A DNA stretch of 64,000 nucleotides from Glycomyces albidus (GTDB lineage Bacteria > Actinomycetota > Actinomycetes > Mycobacteriales > Micromonosporaceae). Position 1 is the first letter of the stretch. Every line of letters starts with the position of its first letter. The notes under the pieces were generated by a model, which searched no databases, had not been told where the DNA came from, and saw only the letters and a list, made by a program, of their open reading frames with translations. Where the stretch lies: assembly GCF_009451885.1 (NCBI RefSeq), contig NZ_WIAO01000015.1:1-64000 (forward strand). The letters are read 5' to 3'. The position numbers and the translations under genes were made by a program. Below, piece by piece: positions 42,531 to 50,524 of the stretch.

Positions 42531-45500
42531 ATGCGTGTACTGCTTCTCGGGTCGTTCGACATCCGCGATGACAAGGACCAGCCGGTCGAGCTCGCCGGAG
42601 CGCGGCTTCGCGCGCTCGTGGCGCGGTTGGCGTTCGAAGCGGGGCGGGAGGTGTCGGCCGACTCGTTGATCGACGCGATCTGGGAGGACGACGCGGCCTC
42701 GTCGAACGCGTTGCAGGCCCTGGTGTCCCGGGTGCGCAAGGCGATCGGCGCGGACAAGGTGACGCGCGGCGCCGCCGGGTACCGGCTCGACGTCGAGCCC
42801 GGGGACGTGGACCTGGTCCGGTTCGAGCGGCTCGCCGAGACCGGCCGCCGCAGCGGCGACCTCGCGGCGCTGCGCGAGGCCGAGGCGCTCTGGCGCGGCC
42901 CCGCCCTCGCCGACCTGCTCGACTACCGGTTCGCCCAGAACGAGGCCGTCCGCCTCGAGCGCCTGCGCGCCGAGACCACCCGGGACCGCCTCGCGCTCGA
43001 GGTCGCGACCGGCACCGACGTCCTCGCCGAACTCGAGCCGCTCGCCGCCTCGCATGCGCTCGACGAGCGCTGGCAGGCCCTGCTCATGCGGGCGCTCTAC
43101 ACGACCGGGCGCCCCGCCGAAGCCCTCGACGTGTTCGAGCGGACCCGCGAGCGCCTCGCCGACGAGCTCGGCGCCGACCCGTCCTCCGAACTCTCCGAAC
43201 TGCACCTCAAGATCCTGCGGCAGAGCGCGGCTCCAGCGGAGCGGCCCGTGCGGCGCTCGAACCTGAAGTCGCAGTTGACGAGTTTCGTCGGCCGCGAAGA
43301 CGACCTCGCGGCCCTCGCCGAGGCGGTCGCCCAGGCGCGGCTGGTCACCGTCACCGGCCCCGGCGGCGCCGGCAAGACCCGGCTCGCGGTCGAGACCGCC
43401 GCCCGCATCGCCGCCGACGGCGCCGCACCGGACGGCGTGTGGTTCGTCGAACTCGCCTCGACCACCGACGGCACCGACGTGGCCCCGGCAGTCCTGCGCG
43501 CCATCGGCGCCCGCGAAGCGGGCCTGCTGGAACCGTCCGCGCGCGACGCCGCGTCGCGCCTCGAGGAGTACTTCACCGGCCAGAACGCGCTCCTCGTGCT
43601 CGACAACTGCGAGCACCAGCTCGACGGGGTCGCCGACCTGGTATCGCGGATCCTCGGCGCCTGCCCGGGCCTGCGCGTGCTCGCGACGAGCCGAGAAGCG
43701 CTCGCGATCGGCGGGGAGCGGCTGTACCCGATCCCGCCGCTCGCGGTCTCCGAGGAGGACCCGGAGTCGAGCCCCGCGGTCCGGCTGTTCTGCGAGCGCG
43801 CCGCCGCCGTGCGCCCCGGTTTCCGACTCGACGCCTCCAACACCGGTGCGGTCGTCGAGATCTGCCGCCGGCTCGACGGCCTCCCGCTCGCCGTGGAGCT
43901 CGCGGCCGCGCGGATGCGGGCGCTCGACGCCGCGCAGATCGCGGCCCGGCTCGACGACCGGTTCGCGCTCCTCGCCGGCTCGGACCGGACCGCGCCCGCG
44001 CGGCACCGCACCCTCAGCGCGGTCATCGCCTGGAGCTGGGACCTGCTCTCGGACGCCGAGCGGACCCTCGCCATGCACATGGCCGTCTACCCCGCCGGCC
44101 TCGCGCTCGACCGGATCGACGACCTCGACGCGCTCGCCGGGCTCGTCGACAAGTCGCTGGTCGACCGCGACGGCGAGCGGTACCGGATGCTCGAGACGAT
44201 CCGGTCCTACGCCGTTGCGCGCCTTGAAGAGTCCGGCCAGGCCGAGGCCGTGGCCGACGCGATGGCCAAGGCATGCCTGGAACTGGCCGAACGCGCCGAC
44301 GCCGAGCTGCGCACCGCCGCCCAGATCGACGCGATGGCCCGCCTGACCGCCGAGCACGGCAACCTCGTCACCGTCATCGGCCGCGCGGTCGCCACCGCCG
44401 ACATCGAGACCGGCCTGCGCATGGTCGCGGCCCTGTTCTGGTACTGGCACCTCCTCGGCAGTCCTTCGGAGTTCCGGCACTGGACCGAGGCCGTGCTGGC
44501 CGTCCCCGCCGAGATCCCGGCGCCGCTCCTCCCGGCCGCACGGATCCTGGAGGGCACCGTCGCCACCGGGCAGTACGGCTTCAGTGCGGGTGATGCCGCG
44601 ATCAGGGAGGGCCTGGCACTGGGCGAGGGACTCGACGACGACGCGCCCGGCCGGTTCCTCCTGTCGATGGGTCCGGCGTTCCTCGCCGACACGTCGCCGG
44701 TCGACGAGCGCGGACTCCAGGGCTTCGAACTGGGCACCGCCCTCTTGATCGCGGCCGCCTCCGGCAGCATGGTCTCCGGTCTCGAAGGCGCCGAGCCGGC
44801 CGACCGCGCCGAGGCCGTGTTCGCGGAGCTCGGCGAGCGCTGGGGCCTGGCCTCCGCGCTGCGCATCAAGGCCGAACGCCTCGGCTGGCAGGGCGACCTG
44901 AAAGGGTCGGAGGAGGCGGTCGCCGAGGCGGCCCGGCTCCTCGACGAGCTGGGGACCCGCGGCGACGCGAGCGAAGCGTACGGCGAGCTGGCTTGGCGGC
45001 ACGCCCAGAACGGCGCGTTCGAGCAGGCCTGGGAGGCGCTCGACCGCGGCATCGCGCTCGCCGAGGACGCCCGGGAGCCGTACCGCGAAGCGTACGTCCG
45101 GTGGTTCCGGGTGCCGGTGCTCGTCGCCGAAGGGCGGTACGAGGAGGCGCTCGCCGAGCTTCCCGCCGCCGAGCGGTCCCTCGACGGGGCGATCAGTCTC
45201 GGCGAGCGGATCCGGGTGATGAGCGTCGCGCTCGCCGATCTCGTTCCGCTGCTCCAGGGCGAGCGGCCGACCCGGGGGATCGCGGGCCTCCGGCGGGAGT
45301 ACATCGAGGGCGCGGCCGTCGCCGACCTCGCGATCGCGTCCCGTGTGGCGGCGGCGATCGCCCTCGCCGACGGCGACGCGGCACTCGCGGCCCGCCGGCT
45401 CGGATTCGGCCGCGCGATGCTCGGCATCGACGACGGACGCGGGTACGATGCGGCGCTGCGCACCGAGGAGCGGGCCCGGGAGACGCTGGGCGACAAGGCG

Positions 45501-45575
45501 TTCCAGGAGGAGTACGACCGGGGCGCGGCTCTGGGCCGCGCCGATGCGTTCGAGCTCCTGACCGGGAAGCCGTAG
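42531..45575 (+). CDS. AfsR/SARP-type regulator with ATPase and TPR-like region
   Basis: 1014 residues: winged helix (about 1-90, MRVLLLGSFDIRDDKDQPVEL), BTAD (about 95-235), NB-ARC-type ATPase with Walker A VTVTGPGGAGKTRLAVETAA (about 280-299) and Walker B LLVLDNCEHQLDGVADLV, and a helical repeat C-terminus. This is the large AfsR-like class that integrates signals, often by Ser/Thr kinase input, to activate secondary metabolism. ATG at 42531, no strong ribosome site. Monocistronic; a 14-base minisatellite and terminator follow. No target cluster adjoins it. Confidence 0.9.
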   Translation: MRVLLLGSFDIRDDKDQPVELAGARLRALVARLAFEAGREVSADSLIDAIWEDDAASSNALQALVSRVRKAIGADKVTRGAAGYRLDVEPGDVDLVRFERLAETGRRSGDLAALREAEALWRGPALADLLDYRFAQNEAVRLERLRAETTRDRLALEVATGTDVLAELEPLAASHALDERWQALLMRALYTTGRPAEALDVFERTRERLADELGADPSSELSELHLKILRQSAAPAERPVRRSNLKSQLTSFVGREDDLAALAEAVAQARLVTVTGPGGAGKTRLAVETAARIAADGAAPDGVWFVELASTTDGTDVAPAVLRAIGAREAGLLEPSARDAASRLEEYFTGQNALLVLDNCEHQLDGVADLVSRILGACPGLRVLATSREALAIGGERLYPIPPLAVSEEDPESSPAVRLFCERAAAVRPGFRLDASNTGAVVEICRRLDGLPLAVELAAARMRALDAAQIAARLDDRFALLAGSDRTAPARHRTLSAVIAWSWDLLSDAERTLAMHMAVYPAGLALDRIDDLDALAGLVDKSLVDRDGERYRMLETIRSYAVARLEESGQAEAVADAMAKACLELAERADAELRTAAQIDAMARLTAEHGNLVTVIGRAVATADIETGLRMVAALFWYWHLLGSPSEFRHWTEAVLAVPAEIPAPLLPAARILEGTVATGQYGFSAGDAAIREGLALGEGLDDDAPGRFLLSMGPAFLADTSPVDERGLQGFELGTALLIAAASGSMVSGLEGAEPADRAEAVFAELGERWGLASALRIKAERLGWQGDLKGSEEAVAEAARLLDELGTRGDASEAYGELAWRHAQNGAFEQAWEALDRGIALAEDAREPYREAYVRWFRVPVLVAEGRYEEALAELPAAERSLDGAISLGERIRVMSVALADLVPLLQGERPTRGIAGLRREYIEGAAVADLAIASRVAAAIALADGDAALAARRLGFGRAMLGIDDGRGYDAALRTEERARETLGDKAFQEEYDRGAALGRADAFELLTGKP

Positions 45576-45596
45576 CCGCCGGCAGGGGCGACGCCA

Positions 45597-45672
45597 CGGC
45601 CCAACGGAAGCGGCCCAACGGAAGCGGCCCAACGGAAGCGGCCCAACGGAAGCGGCCCAACGGAAGCGGCCC
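45597..45672 (+). repeat. 14-base minisatellite, 5.4 copies
   Basis: CGGCCCAACGGAAG repeated exactly five times (45597-45666) plus CGGCCC. The unit matches the left arm of the terminator that follows, so the array probably arose by slippage from it. Confidence 0.9.
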
Positions 45673-45696
45673 CCGCACGATGTGCGGGGCCGCTTC
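45663..45696 (+). terminator. terminator of the AfsR-like gene
   Basis: GAAGCGGCCCCCGCA (45663-45677) pairs with TGCGGGGCCGCTTC (45683-45696) with one bulged C. The left arm is shared with the last copy of the minisatellite. Confidence 0.65.
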
Positions 45697-45773
45697 ATCG
45701 ATTGCGTCCACCGCTGTTGAAGATCCCGCGCCGGGCGACTGACGCCGTGATCGGTCGCCCGCCTCCGGATAAG

Positions 45774-45809
45774 CCGCCGCCCGCGACCGATTCCGGTCGC
45801 GGGCGGCGG
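45774..45809. terminator. bidirectional terminator before the two-component operon end
   Basis: A perfect 16-base stem (45774-45789 with 45794-45809), ATTC loop, followed on the plus strand by GGGTTTCC. Confidence 0.8.
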
Positions 45810-45827
45810 GGGTTTCCTTCGGGTGGT

Positions 45828-46652
45828 TCAGCTTCCGTATCGGACGGTGAGGCTGCCGATGCCGCTGGTCACGTCGATGACGTAGTCGGCCCGGCTTGCC
45901 GGGTCGGTGGCGATCTCGATGTGCTCGTCGCCGACGCCGCCGTCGAACCGGACGTCGTAGGTGGCGCCGTCGTCGGGGACGACGATCACGACGTCGCCGG
46001 TGCCGGCGTCGACGCGGATGTCACCGAGGACCTGGTCGAACTCGAGGTGGACCTCGCCGACTCCGGACTCCACAGTGGTCGACGTCGCCTTGAGGTTCTC
46101 GCCGACGATGTCGCCCACGCCGGTGTTGACGTCGATCTCGGCGTCGAGGCCGTCGAGGCTGATGTCGCCGATGCCGAGCTCGGCCGAGGCGTCGGTGCCG
46201 GCGGGCAGGCCGAGCGTGTAGTCCGTCTGGCACTGGTCGACGTCGAGGCCGAGGAAGATGCTGCTGTCGCATTCGCCGTTCGCGGTGAAGACCTCGCCGT
46301 CCCAGTCCTCGCCGGTCTCGGGTTCGGAGCCGAGCCACTCGGTGTCGAGGCGGAACTCGAGCGCGGGGCCGGCGGCGGCCTCGAGGGTGACCTCGCCGAC
46401 GTCGACCGTGAGCTCGGCGGCACTCACCGCCTGGTCGAACGCTTCGGTGCGGGTGGCGCTCTCGTCTTCGGAGGAGACCGCCCACGACCAGGCGCCGAAG
46501 ACGGCGAGGAACGTGAGGAGAAGGGCTCCGGTGATGGCGCCGCCGACGATCCACCACACCTTGCGGTGGGGGTATGCCGGCTCGTCGGGCGTGTCGGCGG
46601 CATCGGCCGTGCCGGTCCGGGCCTTGTCGGACTGAGCGGGGGTGTCGATCAT
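45828..46652 (-). CDS. DUF4097-like membrane-anchored beta-helical protein
   Basis: 274 residues: cytoplasmic head, one membrane segment (about 34-57, WIVGGAITGALLLTFLAVFGAW), then an extracytoplasmic domain of short beta repeats (ELTVDVGEVTLEA, ELGIGDISLDGLDAEIDVNTGVGDIVGENLK, VESGVGEVHLEF, DAGTGDVVIVVP) as in DUF4097 putative adhesins. Its ATG at 46652 overlaps the response-regulator stop by four bases; third gene of the operon. Genes like this are common outputs or accessory parts of LiaRS-type envelope-stress systems; the role is inferred. Confidence 0.82.
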   Translation of the reverse strand: MIDTPAQSDKARTGTADAADTPDEPAYPHRKVWWIVGGAITGALLLTFLAVFGAWSWAVSSEDESATRTEAFDQAVSAAELTVDVGEVTLEAAAGPALEFRLDTEWLGSEPETGEDWDGEVFTANGECDSSIFLGLDVDQCQTDYTLGLPAGTDASAELGIGDISLDGLDAEIDVNTGVGDIVGENLKATSTTVESGVGEVHLEFDQVLGDIRVDAGTGDVVIVVPDDGATYDVRFDGGVGDEHIEIATDPASRADYVIDVTSGIGSLTVRYGS

Positions 46653-47308
46653 GACCGGTCCTTTGCGTTGCCTTGCAGGAACTTGAGAATGGCGAGCACG
46701 CGGCGGTTGCCGCTGTCGGTGGGCGGGAGCCCGAGTTTCGCGAAGATCGAGTTGATGTGCTTGCTGACGGCGCCTTCGGAGAGGAACAGGACCGCGGCGA
46801 TCCCGGCGTTCGAGCGGCCTTCCGCCATGTGCGACAGGACTTCCCGCTCGCGCGGGGTGAGCCGGTCGAGTTCGTCGCCTTCGCGGCGGACGAGGAGCTG
46901 GGAGATCACCTCGGGGTCGAGGGCGGTGCCGCCGCCGGCGACGCGGCGCAGCGAGTCGAGGAACTCCTCGACGTCGGCGACCCGGTCCTTGAGGAGGTAG
47001 CCGATGCCGCGCATCTGGCCGGTGAGCAGTTCGACCGCGTACCGCTCCTCGACGTACTGGGAGAGCATGAGGACCGCGAGGTCGGGGTAGCGGCGGCGCA
47101 GCACGAGTGCGGCGCGGACGCCTTCGTCGCTCTGGTCGGGCGGCATCCGGACGTCGGCCACGACCAGGTCGGGGCAGTCGCGCTCGACCGAGCGGAGGAG
47201 CGATTCGGCGTCGCCGACGGTGTCGACGACCTCGATCCCGCCGATCTCCATGAGCCTGGCGAGGCCCTCGCGGAGGAGGACCGAGTCTTCGGCGATCACG
47301 ACGCGCAT
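46649..47308 (-). CDS. NarL/LuxR-type response regulator
   Basis: 219 residues: receiver domain (about 1-120; acid pair ED at 8-9, phospho-Asp in VVADVRMP, KxxVxD near LLKDRV) and LuxR helix-turn-helix (about 148-212, LTPREREVLSHMAEGRSNAGIAAVLFLSEGAVSKHINSIFAKLG). The ATG at 47308 lies inside the kinase gene end (13-base overlap), so the two are coupled. Partner of the kinase upstream. Confidence 0.92.
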   Translation of the reverse strand: MRVVIAEDSVLLREGLARLMEIGGIEVVDTVGDAESLLRSVERDCPDLVVADVRMPPDQSDEGVRAALVLRRRYPDLAVLMLSQYVEERYAVELLTGQMRGIGYLLKDRVADVEEFLDSLRRVAGGGTALDPEVISQLLVRREGDELDRLTPREREVLSHMAEGRSNAGIAAVLFLSEGAVSKHINSIFAKLGLPPTDSGNRRVLAILKFLQGNAKDRS

Positions 47309-48561
47309 GGCAGCTCCGCTTCGATGGTGGTGGGCCCGCCGAGCGGGCTGGTCAGAATGAAGCGGCCGTCGACCGACCGGACCCGGTCGGCGAGGCCTCG
47401 CAGGCCGGTGCCGCTCTCGGGGTCGGCGCCGCCGCGGCCGTCGTCGACGACGCGCAGGCGCAGCAGGTCGCGGTCGGCGTCGAGGACCACCTCGACCTCG
47501 GCGTGCTCGGCGCCGGAGTGCCGGGCGGTGTTCGTGAGCGCTTCGGAGATCACGAAGTAGGCCACCGCTTCGACGTCGCGTGCGACGCGCCGCTCCATGT
47601 CCACCTTGAGCCGCACCGGGATCGGCGAGCGGGCGGCGACCGCCGAGAGCGCGGCGTCGAGGCCGCGGTCCTCGAGGACGGCCGGGTGGAGGCCGCGGAC
47701 GAGGTCGCGCAGGTCGGTGAGGACCTGTTTGGACTCCTCGTGGGCCTCTGCGAGGGCCTTCCTGGCGTCCTCCGGGAGGTCGGTGAGGGTGGCGCGGGCG
47801 ATCCCGAGGTTCATGGCGAGGGACGTGAGCCGCTGCTGCGCACCGTCGTGCAGGTCGCGTTCGATGCGCCGGCGCTCCGCATCCGCTGCGTCCACAGTAG
47901 AGTCGCGGCTGACGGTGAGGTCGGAGACCCGCAGTTCCAGTTCCTGGGCCCGGGTGGTGCCGGCGAGGAGCTGCCGGGCGAAGACCGCGTCGAGTTCGGC
48001 GAGGCCCCGCGTGATCCACGGCGCGGCGAGCAGCAGGATGGTGCCGCCCAGGAGGTACGCGAAGTGCCGCACTTCCAGGCCGCCGTTGAGGCCGAGCAGC
48101 GGCGAGGCCATCATGGCCGGCGCGATCGTCCACGCGGTGATCGCGACGGACGCCGCGAGGAACCCGTAGACCCCGGCGATCACGTGGTACGAGAACTGCC
48201 GCCAGGTCTTGGTGCTCTTGACGACCCCGACGATCGACTCGAAGGTGAACGTCACCGGCGGCGACTGGTCGTCGGGCCAGCGGATCCCGAGGAACGCCGT
48301 ATGCCTGGAGCGCTGCACGGCGGTGAGCGCGGCGCTCGTGATCAGCAGCGCCGCGAGCGCGGCGGCCGGGACCACGATCGTGACGAGACCGCCGGCGCCC
48401 GCGGCGATCAGCACGCCGATGACGATCCCGCCGAGCGTCCCGACGACCGAGCCGGTCACCAGATGTACGAGGGAGAGCCAGGTTCGGCGCGCCCACAGGC
48501 CCGCCACGATCACGCGGGGGGCTCGGCGCCAGGGGAGCGCCTGCGGCACTGAGATGTCCAT
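47296..48561 (-). CDS. histidine kinase (NarL-type, HisKA_3)
   Basis: 421 residues with four to five N-terminal membrane segments (about 35-200), a HisKA_3 dimerisation segment with the phospho-His in ERRRIERDLHDGAQQRLTSLAMNLG (His about 236) and an HATPase domain with ISEALTNTARHSGA (N box) and DDGRGGADPESGTGLRGLADRV (G1/G2). Start ATG 48561. It is the first gene of a kinase, regulator, DUF4097 operon; the signal is unknown, envelope stress would fit. Confidence 0.9.
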   Translation of the reverse strand: MDISVPQALPWRRAPRVIVAGLWARRTWLSLVHLVTGSVVGTLGGIVIGVLIAAGAGGLVTIVVPAAALAALLITSAALTAVQRSRHTAFLGIRWPDDQSPPVTFTFESIVGVVKSTKTWRQFSYHVIAGVYGFLAASVAITAWTIAPAMMASPLLGLNGGLEVRHFAYLLGGTILLLAAPWITRGLAELDAVFARQLLAGTTRAQELELRVSDLTVSRDSTVDAADAERRRIERDLHDGAQQRLTSLAMNLGIARATLTDLPEDARKALAEAHEESKQVLTDLRDLVRGLHPAVLEDRGLDAALSAVAARSPIPVRLKVDMERRVARDVEAVAYFVISEALTNTARHSGAEHAEVEVVLDADRDLLRLRVVDDGRGGADPESGTGLRGLADRVRSVDGRFILTSPLGGPTTIEAELPCAS

Positions 48562-48651
48562 GCCTAGAACCCTAGGTAGTTCTGCATCTCCGGGCATTGC
48601 CGCAGGCGCCCGACTTCGGGGTGAACTTTCCTCTACCCTCGGGCGGCGGGG

Positions 48652-49305
48652 TCACTCGCAGCCGACGCCGTCGCCGTCCCGGTCGAGGTGGGAGCCGTAG
48701 CCGGGGTCGCCCGCGTAGATGGGGTCGGCGCCGGCGGCGCGGACGGCGTCGCAGTTGTCGTAGTAGACGCTGCCGCCGTCGTCATCGTCGTCGTTGCCGC
48801 CGCCACCGCCGTCATCGTTGTCGTCGTTGCCGCCGCCGGAGCCGCCTGAGGAGTCCTCGCAGCCGACACCGTCGCCGTCGCTGTCGAGATGGGACCCGTA
48901 CCCGGGGTCGCCCTCCTCGACCGGCGCGGCGCCCGCATCGCGCGCGGCGTCGCAGTTCTCGTAGTAGACGTCGGAGGCGCCGTCGCCTTCGTCTGCGCCC
49001 TCATCGTCGGCCTCCGTCTCCGTGGCCGCCTCGGTGGTCGGCGCCGCGGTGGTGGGCTCCCGGGTCGGTTCGGGCCGGGTCGTCGGCTCGATTTCGGAGG
49101 GGCTCTCGGTCGGCGTCTCGGTCGCGACGTCGGTTCCATCCGGGGATTCGGGGTCGGCGAGGTTGCCGATGAGCAGGCCAGCGCAGCAGATGACGACCAC
49201 GCTGAGGCTACTGACGAGTGCGATTCTCTGGCCGGCCGAGAAGCGGGTCCAGAAACTGGTCGGGGCCCCGTCGGGGCCCGCTGGGGAAGGGGGATTGACG
49301 GACAC
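48652..49305 (-). CDS. membrane-anchored protein with two excalibur domains
   Basis: 217 residues: N-terminal Pro-rich cytoplasmic part, membrane segment (about 25-47, IALVSSLSVVVICCAGLLIG), Thr/Glu/Pro-rich stalk, then two excalibur domains with Cys pairs and calcium-loop ends DSDGDGVGCE and DRDGDGVGCE, separated by a Gly/Asp repeat. Excalibur domains bind calcium at the surface of actinomycetes and firmicutes. GTG at 49305 with GGTGG upstream is preferred; TTG 49317 is possible. Role on the surface unknown. Confidence 0.8.
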   Translation of the reverse strand: MSVNPPSPAGPDGAPTSFWTRFSAGQRIALVSSLSVVVICCAGLLIGNLADPESPDGTDVATETPTESPSEIEPTTRPEPTREPTTAAPTTEAATETEADDEGADEGDGASDVYYENCDAARDAGAAPVEEGDPGYGSHLDSDGDGVGCEDSSGGSGGGNDDNDDGGGGGNDDDDDGGSVYYDNCDAVRAAGADPIYAGDPGYGSHLDRDGDGVGCE

Positions 49306-49471
49306 GAGTGCCACCAAGGGGATCGAGGAGTGCGCCGGGGTAGATGCAGGCTATGCCCGGTGGCGCGCGAGGAGAATCCGCTGAGCGGTCGACCGGCTAC
49401 CAACCGTAAGGACTCCCCCGTTCGAGTGAACGGCGCCGCCGGGAACCCCTGGTTCGAACCACACGTGCACG

Positions 49472-49500
49472 TTGTTATTGAAAACGAGTCTCAGTTAGGC
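49472..49500 (+). promoter_or_regulatory. promoter with Zur-like box in the spacer
   Basis: TTGTTA (49472-49477), 17 bases, TTAGGC (49495-49500). The spacer contains TGAAAACGAGTCTCA (49479-49493), an imperfect palindrome close to actinobacterial Zur boxes. The -10 ends seven bases before the ATG, so the mRNA is probably leaderless. Confidence 0.55.
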
Positions 49501-49507
49501 TCGCGCC

Positions 49508-50230
49508 ATGAGCCACTACCCGCAAGCGGACTTCTACGCCGCCGTCGCCCTCGACTCGTGGGACACGTTCGGCCCGACCGTGGCCGCCGCGCTCGCCCCG
49601 TGGGCGGGCCGACCGGGGGTCGCGGTCGACGCCGGCGCCGGCACGGGGCTGTCGACGCAGGTTCTGGCGAGCGTGTTCGCGGGCGAGGTGCTCGCCTGCG
49701 AGCCCGCCTTCGCGCTGCGCGCCTCGCTGATGACCCGGGTCACCGGCGACCCGGACCTCATTCGGAGGACGACGGTCCTGCCGTGGGACGTCGACCGCAT
49801 GATCGGCGAGATCAGCGAACCCCTCACTGTCGTAACGGCGTTCAACATGTTCGGACACGTCGGCGACGACACGCGGGCGGCATTCTGGGCCTGGCTGGGC
49901 CGGTGGTTGACCGACGACGGCGTCGCGGTGATCGGCCCGATCGCGGAGCAGGACACCGGGTCGCGGGACGAACGCGAGACGCCGCTGCCGAGCCGCGCGG
50001 TCGGGCGGCTGACGTATTCCGCGACGGCCCGAGCCGAAACGATCGACGACACGCACGGCCGCTGGCACCTGACGTGGCGCATTCACGACGGCGACAGGCT
50101 GGTCGACGAGCGTTCGTCCAGTTTCGACTGGCAGCGGGCCCACCCTGAGGTGTTGATCGCGGCCGCCGCGGAGCACGGTCTCACCGCCCGCCTGACCGAC
50201 GACGGGCTGCTGCTCGCGACACGCGCCTGA
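49508..50230 (+). CDS. class I SAM-dependent methyltransferase
   Basis: 240 residues: VAVDAGAGTGLSTQVLASVF (SAM motif I, about 38-57), LACEPAFALRASL (motif II), VVTAFNMFGHVGDDTRAAFWAWLGRWL (motif IV region). Methyltransferases of this type recur in zinc-repressed loci of actinomycetes, and the promoter here carries a Zur-like palindrome. Substrate unknown. It stands alone; 294 bases without a gene separate it from the copper ATPase. Confidence 0.83.
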   Translation: MSHYPQADFYAAVALDSWDTFGPTVAAALAPWAGRPGVAVDAGAGTGLSTQVLASVFAGEVLACEPAFALRASLMTRVTGDPDLIRRTTVLPWDVDRMIGEISEPLTVVTAFNMFGHVGDDTRAAFWAWLGRWLTDDGVAVIGPIAEQDTGSRDERETPLPSRAVGRLTYSATARAETIDDTHGRWHLTWRIHDGDRLVDERSSSFDWQRAHPEVLIAAAAEHGLTARLTDDGLLLATRA

Positions 50231-50467
50231 CCGCGCGCGAGGTCGCGCTCTTCGCAGGTGCCTGCGTGTACTCCTCCGCCTGGTCGGCCCTGGGAATGCG
50301 CTCGCTGCTCGGCAGTGACCTCGCCCCTGGCGTGCAGTCCCCGGCCAGTCGCCTCGGGGAACGCCGCTCGCCGCTCGTCGCGCTAGCCGCCCGGAGCCCG
50401 CGTGCGGTCCTCCGCCGGTCCGGCAGGGAATACCACCTCGTGAGAGGGCGTTGCCCAGGCTTGTCAG

Positions 50468-50484
50468 ATACCCCCATGGGGTAT
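50468..50484 (+). promoter_or_regulatory. CsoR-type copper operator
   Basis: ATACCCC-CAT-GGGGTAT is a perfect inverted repeat, typical of CsoR sites. It lies between TTGTCA (50461-50466) and a TAAGGT/TATAAG -10 region, 41 bases before the ATPase start, so bound CsoR would block the promoter. Confidence 0.75.
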
Positions 50485-50524
50485 AAGGTCTGAGCGAGAA
50501 GCGACCATATGGAAGGAGCCTCCA

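Noticed and set aside
45597-45672. Short regular repeats considered as a CRISPR array
   Set aside because: Units are contiguous 14-mers without spacers; this is a minisatellite.
42405-45698. 1097-codon open frame on the minus strand
   Set aside because: Antisense of the AfsR-like gene, whose domains are unmistakable.
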